Notes: generated by a model not told the origin, from the letters alone. A DNA stretch of 64,000 nucleotides from Actinobacteria bacterium OK074 (GCA_001298575.1 LJCV01000177.1:117071-181070); one strand, 5' to 3'. Shown: positions 24,182 to 33,013, counted from the stretch's first letter. Translations and numbers: made by a program.

Positions 24182-24247
24182 GCAGTTCGCATCACCCGCA
24201 GTTCGCATCACCCGCAGTTCGCAGTAACCCGCAGTACGCAGTAACCC
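24182..24247. repeat. Four tandem repeats of 16-17 bases
   Basis: Units GCAGTTCGCATCACCC (two exact copies), then GCAGTTCGCAGTAACCC and GCAGTACGCAGTAACCC. The last two are one base longer and similar to each other. Confidence 0.8.
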
Positions 24248-24469
24248 GCTTGTAAGCAGTTGATCCCAGAGGGAAGAACGGAGGAGCCGAGCGCCATCAG
24301 GATCGCCCGGGAGGACATCTTGAACCCGGGTACCGCAGGACATCGATAGTGAGGTGGTCTCCGGTCACGCAACCGCGATCCCAGCAGCCCCGGCAGCATG
24401 CCGGTCGGGTCTGTGGAAACAGAGGGCCGGCGTAGTACGAGGGCCGGCAGATGGTGTAGCAGTTCCTTC

Positions 24470-24501
24470 GGGGCCTTGGTGCCAAATGGCACCAAGGCCC
24501 C
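24470..24501 (+). terminator. Perfect 14-base hairpin upstream of the MerR-like gene
   Basis: GGGGCCTTGGTGCC pairs with its complement around an AAAT loop. It lies directly before the ribosome site of the gene at 24528. It could end an upstream transcript or attenuate the gene. Confidence 0.6.
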
Positions 24502-24527
24502 TCGACGCGTTCCACAGAGAGGTGCAA

Positions 24528-24866
24528 ATGACAGCAGACGACTCTTTCGGCCGTCTCGACGACGACGATTACCCCGCCTACACGATGGGCGGAGCCGCCG
24601 ACCTGCTCGGCACCACCCAAGGCTTTCTCCGCGCTCTCGGCGAAGCCCGCCTGATCACCCCGCTCCGCTCCGCCGGCGGCCACCGCCGCTACTCCCGCTA
24701 CCAACTGCGCATCGCCGCCCGCGCCCGGGAACTCGTCGACCACGGGACCCCCATCGAGGCCGCCTGCCGCATCATCATCCTCGAAGACCAACTCGAAGAA
24801 GCCCAGCGCATCAACAAAGAACACCGCCGCACCGCAGAGTCGTCGAACCCGACGAGCACGGCCTGA
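24528..24866 (+). CDS. MerR-family HTH regulator, short form
   Basis: The 112-residue protein carries the MerR winged helix: AYTMGGAADLLGTTQGFLRALGEARLITPLRSAGGHRRYSRYQL, residues about 17-62. A helix and a short dimerising coiled tail (IIILEDQLEEAQRINKEH) follow. There is no effector-binding domain, similar to small MerR regulators often seen next to cold-shock genes. A cold-shock gene fragment lies about 150 bases downstream. GAGAGG precedes the ATG. Confidence 0.85.
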   Translation: MTADDSFGRLDDDDYPAYTMGGAADLLGTTQGFLRALGEARLITPLRSAGGHRRYSRYQLRIAARARELVDHGTPIEAACRIIILEDQLEEAQRINKEHRRTAESSNPTSTA

Positions 24867-24897
24867 GACAGGGGCCCGCCGGTCTCGGCGGGCACCC

Positions 24898-24947
24898 CCC
24901 TGCCCCGGATCCTGGTGTTCGGCCCTGCCCCGGATCCTGGTGTTCGG
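24898..24947. repeat. Exact 25-base tandem duplication
   Basis: A 25-base unit starting CCCTGCCCCGGATCC is present twice head to tail. It sits just before the cold-shock gene fragment and looks like a recent slippage or repair scar. Confidence 0.8.
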
Positions 24948-25006
24948 CGTGGCCGCTTTCCCTGGTGACGCGGTGTGCGGGCGGGTAGCGTCTGCGTCAG
25001 CTGTCG

Positions 25007-25150
25007 TGGTTCGGAGTCCCCTTCATCGCCCGGGACGTCGGCGGCCCGGACGTCTTCGCGCACTACTCCGCGATCACCTCCTCGGGCTTCCGCGAACTTC
25101 AGGAGGGCCAGATCGTGACGTTCGACGTCACCCAGGGCAGGGCCGCCCAG
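25007..25150 (+). pseudogene. Cold-shock protein gene fragment
   Basis: The frame reads WFGVPFIARDVGG, then PDVFAHYSAITSSGFRELQE and GQIVTFDVTQGRAAQ. This is the core of a CspA-family domain. The first residues are missing or deleted around WF-GFI. The C-terminus is replaced by an IS3-derived sequence at about 25150. It is likely the original partner of the short MerR gene upstream. Confidence 0.8.
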
Positions 25151-25575
25151 CCATTGCTGTGCGGCCCTGATCCCGTGCACCACAGATCCTGTCGACGAAG
25201 TTTCCCCGTGATCTCGTGCGCGAGCGTGTCGTCGGCGGCCTGCCGGGCATGGCGGGCGACCTCGCCCTCGCGCCACGCGTAGCAGGAGGAGCGGGCGACG
25301 CGCAGCGCCCGGCACAGCAGAACGACCGAGTGGTTCGCCTTCTCCGCGTGGATGAACCGGTACAACTGGCTTACCGGTCGTTCTCCTTCACGAAGAAGGC
25401 CGTCGCTTTCTTCAGGATCTCGATCGTCTGCTGCTGCTCGCGGTTCTCCCGCCGCAGCCGCTTGAGCTCCTCACGCCCGGCACTGCTCAATTCGCCGGGG
25501 GTGCCTTCGCCCCGGTCCGTCTTCGCCTCGCTTGAACTCCTCGGCGTACCGCTTCGTGCACTTGCTTCCCGCCTG
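25151..25575 (-). mobile_element. IS3-family insertion sequence remnant
   Basis: On the reverse strand, the start of OrfB is present (MYRFIHAEKANHSVV, then CRALRVARSSCYAWREGEVA), breaking off after ADDTLAHEITGKL. Part of OrfA lies upstream, ending RRENREQQQTIEILKKATAF with VKENDR, and is frameshifted. The DDE catalytic core is absent. The remnant interrupts the cold-shock gene fragment. Confidence 0.8.
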
Positions 25576-25662
25576 GTGCTACTTCCTCTGGAATCTCAGG
25601 TCCGTGGCGTCGGCGGAGAAGTCGGTGAAGCTCATCAAGGACGCCGAGTTGGGGGCATTGTC

Positions 25663-26240
25663 GTGCAACGCACTCCTCTGGTGATCGGGGCGACCGGCCG
25701 GACGGGCGGCCACACCGCCGGGCCGCTGCTTGAGCGCGGTCAACGGGGTCGCGCGCTCGTCCGCCGGATCGACGACGCGCCGAGCGGCTCGCCGCGCTCG
25801 GGGCGGACGTCGTGGAAGGCGACGTGCGGGATCTCGGTTCCCTGGACCGGGCGACGAAGGGGATCGACGCCCTGTACTTCACGTATCCGATCCGCCTGGG
25901 CCTGATGGACGCCACCGCGAACGTGGTCCAGGCGGCGGAGGAGAACGAGGTGCGGGCGATCATGAACATGTCGCAGATCTCCGCCCGGCGCGAGAGCGCC
26001 GGCAACGCGGCACGGCGGCACCGGGTCGCCGAACGCGTCCTGGACCGCTCCCCGGTCGCCGTCACCCACCTCCGCCCGACCTTCTTCGCCGAGTGGCCGA
26101 TCACCATGTGGGACGGAACCGGCACGCTACGTTTCCCCTTCGCGGACGGGCGCCATGTCCCGATCGCGGCCAGTGACCAGGCGAGGGTGATCGCGGCGAT
26201 CCCGGAAGACCCCCGTTCCGGCCATGTGATCAACATCTAG
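25663..26240 (+). pseudogene. NmrA/SDR-a-type NAD(P)-binding protein, frameshifted and truncated
   Basis: GTG 25663 opens the Rossmann start PLVIGATGRTGGHTAGPLLE. After LVRRIDD near 25773 the frame shifts by one, and the family continues as ERLAALGADVVEGDVRDL to SGHVINI and a stop at 26240. The usual C-terminal 60-100 residues are missing. Its stop codon shares bases with the truncated TetR gene, so a deletion has joined two damaged 3' ends. Confidence 0.8.
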
Positions 26241-26616
26241 TCGCGTGCGTACTGGGACGCGGGGTGCTCGGGGTCGTGGAGTTCGACGGCGGCGGCGATG
26301 TAGGGGCAGAGCGGGGTGCCGGGGTCGATGTCGAAGGCGGCGAGGAGCCGTTCGCGGGGTGTGAGGTCGGTGCGGTCGAACACCCCGGACAGCACGGAGG
26401 GGTCGAACCGGCGCAGGTACTCGGCGACGAGTTCGTCCTTGCCGCCGAAGTGCTGGTAGGCCGTGCGCTTGGACACCTGGCCGCCGCGCAGAGCTGGTCC
26501 ATGCCGGTGCGGTTGATGCCCTGCTCGCGGAACAGCCGCTGGGACGCGCCGATGACGCGCTCGCGGGCGCCCCGGCCGCGGCGGCTGCCCGTGGGCCCCT
26601 TCTCCGACTCCGTCAT
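26237..26616 (-). pseudogene. TetR-family regulator, frameshifted and truncated
   Basis: ATG 26616 starts RGARERVIGASQRLFREQGINRTGMDQLC, the first helices of a TetR HTH. The second part, VSKRTAYQHFGGKDELVAEYL and onward, is in another frame, so an indel lies near 26490. The protein stops at QYARD, well short of a full ligand domain. It probably once controlled the SDR gene on the other side of the intergenic region. Confidence 0.8.
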
Positions 26617-26700
26617 GGCTCCGTCGTACCCAGACCGGGTAACGACCGGTGTACATAGTTGCGTTCCGGCGGACCGCCCCGTACGTTAAGAACACAGGAT

Positions 26701-26713
26701 GGTTTACATAACC
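26701..26713. promoter_or_regulatory. Possible TetR operator
   Basis: GGTTTACATAACC has GGTT/AACC arms and lies between the TetR and SDR genes. A related GTGTACATAG occurs at about 26649. Assignment is speculative. Confidence 0.35.
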
Positions 26714-26759
26714 CCGTCATCCCAGGCGTGCACGGCACCACCGACGCTAGGAAACGACC

Positions 26760-27116
26760 ATGGGAAAGCTCGACGGCAAGGTCGCGGTCATCACCGGCGG
26801 CACCACCGGCATGGCACTGGCCGGCGCGAAGCCGTTCGACGACGAGGGAGCGCACGTCTTCATCACCGGCCGCCGCCAGGACGCCCTGGACGAGGCCGTG
26901 AAGCAGATCGGCCGCAACCTCACCGGCGTCCAGGGCGACGCCGCCGACCTGGACGACACCGTCCAGCGGGAGAAGGGCAGCCTCGACGTGCTGTGGGCCA
27001 GCGCCGGCGGCGGCGAGCCCGCCCCGCTCGACGAGGCCACCAAGCGCCCGTTCGAGTCCCTCATCCCCCGCGGCCGGATGGGCGGCCCCGACGAGATCGC
27101 CACCACCGCCATCTGA
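26760..27116 (+). pseudogene. Short-chain dehydrogenase with internal deletion
   Basis: The 118-residue product keeps the NAD(P)-binding start (VAVITGGTTGMALAGAKPF) and GRRQDALDEAV, then LDVLWASAGGGE. It jumps directly from FESL to IPRGRMGGPDEIATTAI, a piece near the end of the family. The Ser-Tyr-x3-Lys catalytic centre is missing and the normal length is about 245. The frame is kept open, but the product cannot be an active dehydrogenase. Confidence 0.8.
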
Positions 27117-27149
27117 ACCTCACCACACACCACCAGGGCAGGACATCTC

Positions 27150-27773
27150 ATGAGCGGCATCAGCATCATCGGCACCGGGAACATGGCCCGCACCATCGGC
27201 GCGCGGGCGATAGCGGGCGGCAACACCGTCGAGGTCATGGGCCGCGATCAGTCCAAGGCCGCCGACCTGGCCAAGGCGCTCGGCGGCGGCACCACGACGG
27301 GCGAATGGGGCACCGCCCCGGCCGGGGACATCGTCATCGTGGCCCTGTTGTACGACGGTGTCGTGCCGGCCGTCGCCCAGTACGGAGACGCTCTCGCGGG
27401 CAAGGTCATCGTCGACATCAGCAACCCCTTCAACGCCACGTTCGACGGGCTGGCCCACCGCGAGGAGACCTCGATCGCGCAGGAAGCCGCCAAGGTGGCC
27501 CCGGCCGACGCCGACGTGGTGAAGGCGTTCAACACCGTCTTCCGCCATGTGCTGGAGACGGGCCGGCCCGATGTCTTCATCGCCGGCGACAGCGCGGAGG
27601 CCAAGGCACGCGTGGAGACGTTCGTCGAGAGCCTCGGGCTGCGCCCGCTGGACGTCGGCGGCCTGAAGATGGCGCACTGGCTGGAAGGAGCGGGCCTGCT
27701 CACGGTGGGCCTCGCCAACCACGGGGTGGGGAACCTGGACTTCGCCCTCGGCATCACCGAACTCCCCGCCTGA
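27150..27773 (+). CDS. F420-dependent NADP reductase-like oxidoreductase
   Basis: The 207-residue protein has an N-terminal dinucleotide-binding GTGNMARTIGARAIAGG, VVKAFNTVF in the middle, and a C-terminal LKMAHWLEG helix, as in NADPH:F420 reductase-type enzymes (NAD(P)-binding domain with an F420 site). Length agrees with the family. It lies 35 bases before an LLM F420-type enzyme gene, which could use the F420H2 it makes. It looks intact despite decayed neighbours. Confidence 0.8.
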   Translation: MSGISIIGTGNMARTIGARAIAGGNTVEVMGRDQSKAADLAKALGGGTTTGEWGTAPAGDIVIVALLYDGVVPAVAQYGDALAGKVIVDISNPFNATFDGLAHREETSIAQEAAKVAPADADVVKAFNTVFRHVLETGRPDVFIAGDSAEAKARVETFVESLGLRPLDVGGLKMAHWLEGAGLLTVGLANHGVGNLDFALGITELPA

Positions 27774-27808
27774 GCAGACGGGTTGACGGATCACCGAGAG
27801 GACTCGTC

Positions 27809-28699
27809 ATGAAGCTTGGTTTCACCCTTCCCATCATCGGGCCCGCTATCAGCGGCGCAGCCGGCCTGAGCGCGTTCTGCCGCGGGATCGAGGACCTTGG
27901 CTACGACACGCTGTGGGTCGGCGATCGTCTGGTCCAGCCGGTCGATATGCAGAGCGTCTATCCGGGCAAAGAGCAGCCGTACCCGCCGCAGATGAAGCGT
28001 TACCTCGACCCGGTGCTGCTGTGGACCGTCGCCGCGACGGCGACCAGCCGGGTGCGGCTGAATGCCAGCACGCTCAGCACCTTCTACTACGAGCCGCCGC
28101 ACCTGGCCCGGATGCTGACCACGCTCGACGTGCTCAGCGACGGCCGTCTCGAGGTCGGCGTGGGACTCGGGTGGATGAAGGACGAGCACGACATCTCCCG
28201 CAGCGCGGACTGGCGTCGGCGCGGGCGGATGCTCGATGACCTGCTGGCGTTCCTGCACGAGTGGTGGACGGCCAACCCGGTGTCCTGGGACAGCGAGTTC
28301 TTCTCGCTGCCGCCGGTCCACGCCGACCTGCGCCCGGTGCAAGCGGGCGGGCCGCCCATCTGGATCGGCGGCGCCAGCGAGGCCGCGATGCGCCGGGTCG
28401 GCCGCAGTGCCACCGGCTGGCTCGGGGTCGATTTTCTGCCGGACGAGGTCGCCGACCCATTGTGGTCGCTCGCGCGCCAGGCGGCGCAGGAGGCCGGCCG
28501 CGATCCCGACGCGCTGAAGAAGGCGATACGTATCAACCTCGAACCGGGCACGACCGTTGATTCGCTGGCCGACAAGCTCAAGCGCTTCGCCGAGTCCGGT
28601 GCGGACGAGGCGTTCGTGGACGCCTTCGCACTGTTCCCCGGCCTTGACCAGATGCTTGACTTCGCCGGCCAGGTGATCGCGCGCACCGGTCGGTTGTGA
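27809..28699 (+). CDS. LLM-class F420-dependent oxidoreductase
   Basis: The 296-residue protein follows the luciferase-like monooxygenase TIM barrel: KLGFTLPIIGPAI at the start, LGYDTLWVGDRLV near 33, RLEVGVGLGWMKDEHDI near 112, GPPIWIGGASEAAMRRVG near 178. This matches the TIGR03619-type F420 subfamily. GAGAGGAC precedes the ATG. It is likely coexpressed with the F420 reductase-like gene. The substrate is unknown. Confidence 0.88.
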   Translation: MKLGFTLPIIGPAISGAAGLSAFCRGIEDLGYDTLWVGDRLVQPVDMQSVYPGKEQPYPPQMKRYLDPVLLWTVAATATSRVRLNASTLSTFYYEPPHLARMLTTLDVLSDGRLEVGVGLGWMKDEHDISRSADWRRRGRMLDDLLAFLHEWWTANPVSWDSEFFSLPPVHADLRPVQAGGPPIWIGGASEAAMRRVGRSATGWLGVDFLPDEVADPLWSLARQAAQEAGRDPDALKKAIRINLEPGTTVDSLADKLKRFAESGADEAFVDAFALFPGLDQMLDFAGQVIARTGRL

Positions 28700-29049
28700 C
28701 CATCCAAGAGCCAGACATCCAAGGACGTCCTCACCTGCTTGTCCGCCGAGACCGGGGTGCTGAACAGCCCGCTCGGCGATGAGCCGCTCATCAGTCGCGA
28801 GTCCGTCGTGGAAGCCAAACAGACTGTCCACAGACCGGCGGGTGCGTGCGGGTGGGCGCGGTCCGGGCAGCACGGCAGCACGGCGGGCGTTGCCCGGCCT
28901 GTCGCCCTTCGATCGACGGCGTCGCCCGACGCTTCGACGCAAGCACCGAGTTCGCCCGCGTACACGCGTTGTCCCGTGCGGACACCTGTCCTTGCGTGGG
29001 CTCTGCCCGAACCCCAGGTCGGATCCGATCCGACCTGGGGTTTTGTCGT
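28700..29049. other. Intergenic region with convergent terminator
   Basis: No supported gene. A perfect hairpin (CCCCAGGTCGGATC with its complement, 29012-29039), followed by TTTTG, lies between the LLM gene and the leftward racemase gene. The stretch may contain unrecognisable remnants. Confidence 0.55.
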
Positions 29050-29445
29050 TCAGGGGATCCTGCGGAGTTTGGGCAGGGGCGCCGCGTACGTTCCGCTCTT
29101 GCTGGTGGTGAGGTGGCGGTGGGCCAGGGATTCGACGAGTGCTACCGCGCAGCTGACGCCGTCCACCACGGGGACGTCGAGGAGTTCGCGTGCTCCCTCG
29201 CGGCCGTGTTCGCCGAAGCCTGCCATCACCACGCCGTCGACCGGCTGGTCCAGGTTCTGGAGGAGGTCCAGGACGGCGGCGGCGCTGAGGAAGCTGTCGA
29301 ACCATCCCTCCGCGGAGGCTACGCCCCAGGTGGGGGTGAGGGGCAGGATGCGGGTGCCGGGCAGGGCTACGGCCCGGGCGCCCTCGGCGATGGTCTCGGT
29401 CATGGTGGTGCTGGTGTTGCAGTTGACCACGGCGATCACGGTCAT
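29050..29445 (-). pseudogene. Asp/Glu/hydantoin racemase with internal deletion
   Basis: The 131-residue product starts IAVVNCNTSTTMTETI and keeps GTRILPLTPTWGVASAEG and VMAGFGEHG, then passes straight to VPVVDGVSCAVALVESL and TSKSGTYAAPLPK. Family members are about 215-245 residues, with a second catalytic Cys in the missing middle. The first Cys (V-N-C-N) differs from the usual P-N-T and the usual catalytic ACFGD Cys reads AGFGE. The start overlaps the ornithine cyclodeaminase-like gene stop by ATGA. It is likely non-functional. Confidence 0.7.
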
Positions 29446-30488
29446 CGGGCCGCCTCCGCCGCCATATGCGGTACCGCTGCCGCGCAGGCCGGGCGGTGAC
29501 CCGAACTGCCGTACCGCGTACGCGTGTTGATGCCGATTCCAGCCGTACGCGCACGGTCCACCGCCAGTGTCGCGTAAGCCAGGTCCTGGAGGGCGATGCC
29601 GACCGAGTTGAACAGGGTCACCTCCTCCGCAGCGGTGCGGCCGGGGACCGAACCCGCCAGGACGGCGCCCAGTTCGCGGCCGAAGGTCTCCGTCGTCGTC
29701 GCGCCCTCGGCGATCGAGAGGACCGCCTCTCCGGACTTCAGGAGTTGCGTGGGGGTGCTGTCCACGACGACCGTCGCGCGGGCCATGCCCGCCGCGTCGA
29801 TCTCGCGGTGGTCGGGGCGGGGCGGGGCGCCGACCGCGTTGATGTGCTGGCCGGGGCGGAACCACTCGCCGTGCACCACCGGGAGGCGGGCGGGGGTGAG
29901 GGTGCAGACGACGTCCGCCGCCTCGACCGCGTGTCGCGGATCGGGTGCCTCGATTACCTCGACCACGTCGCCGACCGCGTGGCGGAAGGCGCGCAGCGTG
30001 GCGGGGGAGCGGGACCACACGTGCACGGTGTCGAGCGCGCGGATCTCCCGCAGCGCGTGCACGTGCTCGATCGCCAGGCGGCCCGCGCCGACCAGGCCCA
30101 GCACGCGGGCGTCCGGGCGGGCGAGCGCGTCGGTGGCCACGGCACTTGCCGCCGCCGTACGCGTCCGGGTGCCGACCTCGCCGTCGAGCACGGCCAGGCA
30201 TTCTCCCGTGCGGGCGTCCAGGAGCAGGACCGTGGAGCGCTGGGTCGGCAGGCCCGCCGCGCGGTTGTCGGGGGCGTCCGACATGACCTTGACCGCCGAG
30301 AGGCCCAGGCGGTGGGAGGTCGCGGTCATCGGCAGGAATTGGGTGCTGCCGGTTCCGGGGAAGGCCGCGGGGGCGGGCTGTTCGGCCCGGCCCTCGGCGA
30401 GGTCGATGAGTGCGGTGCGTACGGCCGTGATGACCTCCGCGCGGCTGACCAGCCCGGCGAGGTCGGCGGAGCCGAGCAGCAGCGTCAC
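29442..30488 (-). CDS. Ornithine cyclodeaminase/mu-crystallin family protein
   Basis: The 348-residue protein has the family's N-terminal substrate domain (LGLSAVKVMSDAPDN near residues 62-76) and a Rossmann domain with LGLVGAGRLAIEHVHAL near 132-148. The C-terminal part has INAVGAPPRPDHREID. Members deaminate ornithine or reduce imino acids. I chose GTG 30488 because it overlaps the upstream stop by GTGA. It is the third gene of a leftward run with an MFS transporter and a substrate-binding-like protein. The exact substrate is not clear. Confidence 0.85.
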   Translation of the reverse strand: MTLLLGSADLAGLVSRAEVITAVRTALIDLAEGRAEQPAPAAFPGTGSTQFLPMTATSHRLGLSAVKVMSDAPDNRAAGLPTQRSTVLLLDARTGECLAVLDGEVGTRTRTAAASAVATDALARPDARVLGLVGAGRLAIEHVHALREIRALDTVHVWSRSPATLRAFRHAVGDVVEVIEAPDPRHAVEAADVVCTLTPARLPVVHGEWFRPGQHINAVGAPPRPDHREIDAAGMARATVVVDSTPTQLLKSGEAVLSIAEGATTTETFGRELGAVLAGSVPGRTAAEEVTLFNSVGIALQDLAYATLAVDRARTAGIGINTRTRYGSSGHRPACAAAVPHMAAEAAR

Positions 30489-31387
30489 CGGTAGTCCGCC
30501 ATGAAGCTGTCGTCGGCGAGGGAGGCGTAGGAGGGGGCGGAGTTCACCAGGCCGGCCTCCGCCAGGATGCGCATCCAGCGGTCGCTGGCCGACTCGTCGA
30601 TGGCCACCGTGTCCCATACGGCGCTCTCCGCCATCTGGCGCTGTGCCTCGCGCAGGATGCCCTGGTCCTTCTCGGGCCAGCGGCGCTTGAGGATGGCGTC
30701 TACGGTGTTCGGGTCCACGGTCGGCAGCAGCCGCATCGCGGTGTCGATGCCGGCGACGAACCGGCTTATACGGTCGCGGAGTTCCTCGACGCGGTCGGTG
30801 CGGCAGTAGTAGACGCTGTTGGGCATGATGCCGCCGTCGTCCAGGTGCCGGAAGACGATCCGGGCGGCGCCCGACGCCTCCAGTTCGGTCGCGGTGACCA
30901 GGTCGGCGATGATGGCGTCGCCGAGTCCGGCCGTGAACAGTTCCACGAGCATCGCCGTGGACAGGTCGCGGACGAAGCGGATGCCGGCCGGGTCCACGCC
31001 CGCCTCGCGCAGCAGCCCGGCGGTGAACTCGTAGGGGGCGCTGCCGCCCGCGCCGGGAGCCAGGACGACCTTGCCCAGCAGGTCCTCCAGCGCGAAGTCG
31101 CCGCTTCCCCCCTCCCGGACCGCGATGGCCATCGGGAACTGGTGGTTGAGCTGGCACACGACGCTCAACTCGCGGGGGCTGCCGGCGTACATGGCCGGTA
31201 CCCACAGGCCGCCGAGCGCGATCTCGGCGCGGCCGGATTCGAGGTCGTCGAGGACGCCGGTCCAGGGGTCGCGGGCGACGGCGGTGACCTCCAGTCCCGC
31301 GTCGTGGAAGAGACCTTCCTGGTCGGCCAGGTATTCGGGCAGGTAGTTCAGGCCGTTGGCGGTGGCAGAGATGGTGAGCTTGTCCAT
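30485..31387 (-). CDS. NMT1/THI5-like substrate-binding-fold protein without signal peptide
   Basis: The 300-residue protein begins MDKLTISATANGLNYLPEYLADQEGLF, the start of SsuA/THI5/NMT1-type periplasmic-binding folds. Later parts include LGGLWVPAMYAG and APGAGGSAPYEFTAGLLREAG. It has no signal peptide or lipobox, and no ABC permease or ATPase lies nearby, so a cytosolic role is more likely than solute capture outside the cell. It overlaps the cyclodeaminase-like gene by 4 bases. Confidence 0.8.
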   Translation of the reverse strand: MDKLTISATANGLNYLPEYLADQEGLFHDAGLEVTAVARDPWTGVLDDLESGRAEIALGGLWVPAMYAGSPRELSVVCQLNHQFPMAIAVREGGSGDFALEDLLGKVVLAPGAGGSAPYEFTAGLLREAGVDPAGIRFVRDLSTAMLVELFTAGLGDAIIADLVTATELEASGAARIVFRHLDDGGIMPNSVYYCRTDRVEELRDRISRFVAGIDTAMRLLPTVDPNTVDAILKRRWPEKDQGILREAQRQMAESAVWDTVAIDESASDRWMRILAEAGLVNSAPSYASLADDSFMADYR

Positions 31388-31454
31388 GGTGTCCTCTTTT
31401 TTCTTGCTTTTATCTTTTTTCTCGGATGGGAAGGGGCGCGGCGGGTGCCGGGGG

Positions 31455-32897
31455 TCAGGCGTGGGTTGGCGTGGGGCCCGTCGTCTCGTTGACCTCTTCG
31501 AGCGTGCGGCTGCGGGTTTCGGGGGCGAACCGGGAGGCGATCACGAGTACCGCGTACATCACCGCGACCATCCCGAAGACGCCCGCGAAGGAGAACCGGT
31601 CCCACAGCGCGACGGCGGCGAAGGGCATGACGGCTCCGGCGATGTTGCCGATGCCGTTGACGATGGAGGTGCCGCTGGCCCGGATCGGGGTCGGGTACAG
31701 CTCCGGGGACCACACGGCGAGGGTGGTGTTGGTGAGCATGGTGAAGAACTGGAAGAGCGCGCCCAGCACGAGGATCGCCGCGGTCTCGTGCGCGAACACC
31801 GCGAAGGCGACGGCGGTGAGGCAGCCCAGGCTGCCGGCCACGCCGATGACCGACCGCCTGCCGTAGCGGCCCGCGAGCAGCGCCGAGGCGCAGGCCCCGA
31901 GCAGCGAGCCGACGTTCATGATCATCGTGTAGAGCAGGCTGTCGGACAGGGTGTAGCCGCGCTCGGTCAGCAGCGTCGGCATCAGGAAGTTGAGGGTGAC
32001 CTGGGCGCCGAAGGCCATCCACGACGCGGCGCCGATGGTGACCGTACGGGACCGGACCGAGGGGCCGAAGACCGCGGCCGGTGACGCCTTCACCTGCCGG
32101 GCGGGGATGTCCGCCGCGGTCAGCACGGGCGGGACGGACGCCGGTAGGTGTTTCGGGTCGAGCCGGTCGCCGGTCAGGCGGGCCAGGGAGCGGTTGGCGT
32201 CGTCGACGCGGCCCTGGGAGAGGAGGAAGCGGGGGGTCTCCGGCAGGCGCCGTCGGTATACCACCACGATCAGGGCGGGCAGGGCGAGGAGCACGAACGT
32301 CCAGCGCCACACCAGGTGGTCGCCGCCGAGCGCGGGTGCGAGCGGCCCCAGGAGCAGGAGGAACAGGCCGTAGGAGAGGAAGTTGCCGACGCCGCCGGAG
32401 CCGACGTTGAGGATGGCGACGAGCGTGCCGCGGTGGCGGGTGGCGACCATCTCGCACAGCATCGCGATGCCGATGGTGAACTCGCCGCCCAGGCCGATCC
32501 CCACGACCAGCCGACTCGCCAGCAGGGTCGGGTAGTTCATCGCCACGGCGCTGAGCAGACCGCCCAGGGTGTAGACGAGGAGATTGACGCCGAGCGAGGT
32601 GCGGCGGCCGTGGCGGTCGGCGATCCAGCCGCCCGCGAACCGGCCGATCAGGCCGCCGATCACGGTGAAGCTGTTGATCGCCGTCAGCTCGTTGTTGCCG
32701 ATGTGCAGGGACGACTTGATGAGGCTGCCCATCGCCCCCACGGAGTTCTGCTCCAGGGTGTCGAAGAACATCCCGGCCAGGATGATCATGAGCACCCAGA
32801 ACTGGGCCCGGGTGAAGCCGGCCTCGTCCAGGGCCCGCGCGAGGGTGTTGGTGGCCGGGCGTGCGGACGTCGGCGCGGAGAGCTGCGGGGCGCTCAT
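31455..32897 (-). CDS. MFS transporter, sugar-porter/AAHS-like
   Basis: The 480-residue protein shows twelve hydrophobic segments, the motif GGWIADRHGRRTSLG between TM2 and TM3, and LAGRYGRRSVIG in the second half. The central cytoplasmic loop contains RRRLPETPRFLL, typical of sugar-porter or acid-symporter MFS families. It heads the leftward run toward the substrate-binding-like and cyclodeaminase-like genes. Its ATG overlaps a short leader ORF by ATGA. It is probably controlled by the divergent FadR-type regulator. Confidence 0.88.
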   Translation of the reverse strand: MSAPQLSAPTSARPATNTLARALDEAGFTRAQFWVLMIILAGMFFDTLEQNSVGAMGSLIKSSLHIGNNELTAINSFTVIGGLIGRFAGGWIADRHGRRTSLGVNLLVYTLGGLLSAVAMNYPTLLASRLVVGIGLGGEFTIGIAMLCEMVATRHRGTLVAILNVGSGGVGNFLSYGLFLLLLGPLAPALGGDHLVWRWTFVLLALPALIVVVYRRRLPETPRFLLSQGRVDDANRSLARLTGDRLDPKHLPASVPPVLTAADIPARQVKASPAAVFGPSVRSRTVTIGAASWMAFGAQVTLNFLMPTLLTERGYTLSDSLLYTMIMNVGSLLGACASALLAGRYGRRSVIGVAGSLGCLTAVAFAVFAHETAAILVLGALFQFFTMLTNTTLAVWSPELYPTPIRASGTSIVNGIGNIAGAVMPFAAVALWDRFSFAGVFGMVAVMYAVLVIASRFAPETRSRTLEEVNETTGPTPTHA

Positions 32898-33013
32898 GCG
32901 GCACCTGCCGGGGATGCCGGGGCGGCGGTCGGTGCCGCGGTCGGGGTCGGAGTCAGGGGCGGAGTCGAGGTCGGGGGCATGCTGTCCAGGTGGCTCGGTT
33001 CGGTGCGATCCAT
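32894..33013 (-). CDS. Short Pro/Thr/Ala-rich leader ORF before MFS gene
   Basis: GACGGAGG precedes ATG 33013 at good spacing, stronger than the site before the MFS start. It encodes 39 residues (MDRTEPSHLDSMPPTS, then a proline/alanine tail) and its TGA overlaps the MFS ATG. It may set translation of the transporter by coupling. Confidence 0.5.
   Translation of the reverse strand: MDRTEPSHLDSMPPTSTPPLTPTPTAAPTAAPASPAGAA

Larger units (their letters stand above)
23923..24527. other. Non-coding region with repeats and hairpin
   Basis: No supported gene. It contains tandem repeats at 24182-24247 and a 14-base perfect hairpin at 24470-24501 that ends 26 bases before the MerR-like start codon. 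Confidence 0.5.

Noticed and set aside
24182..24247. CRISPR array
   Set aside because: The repeats are tandem with no unique spacers and no cas genes are nearby.
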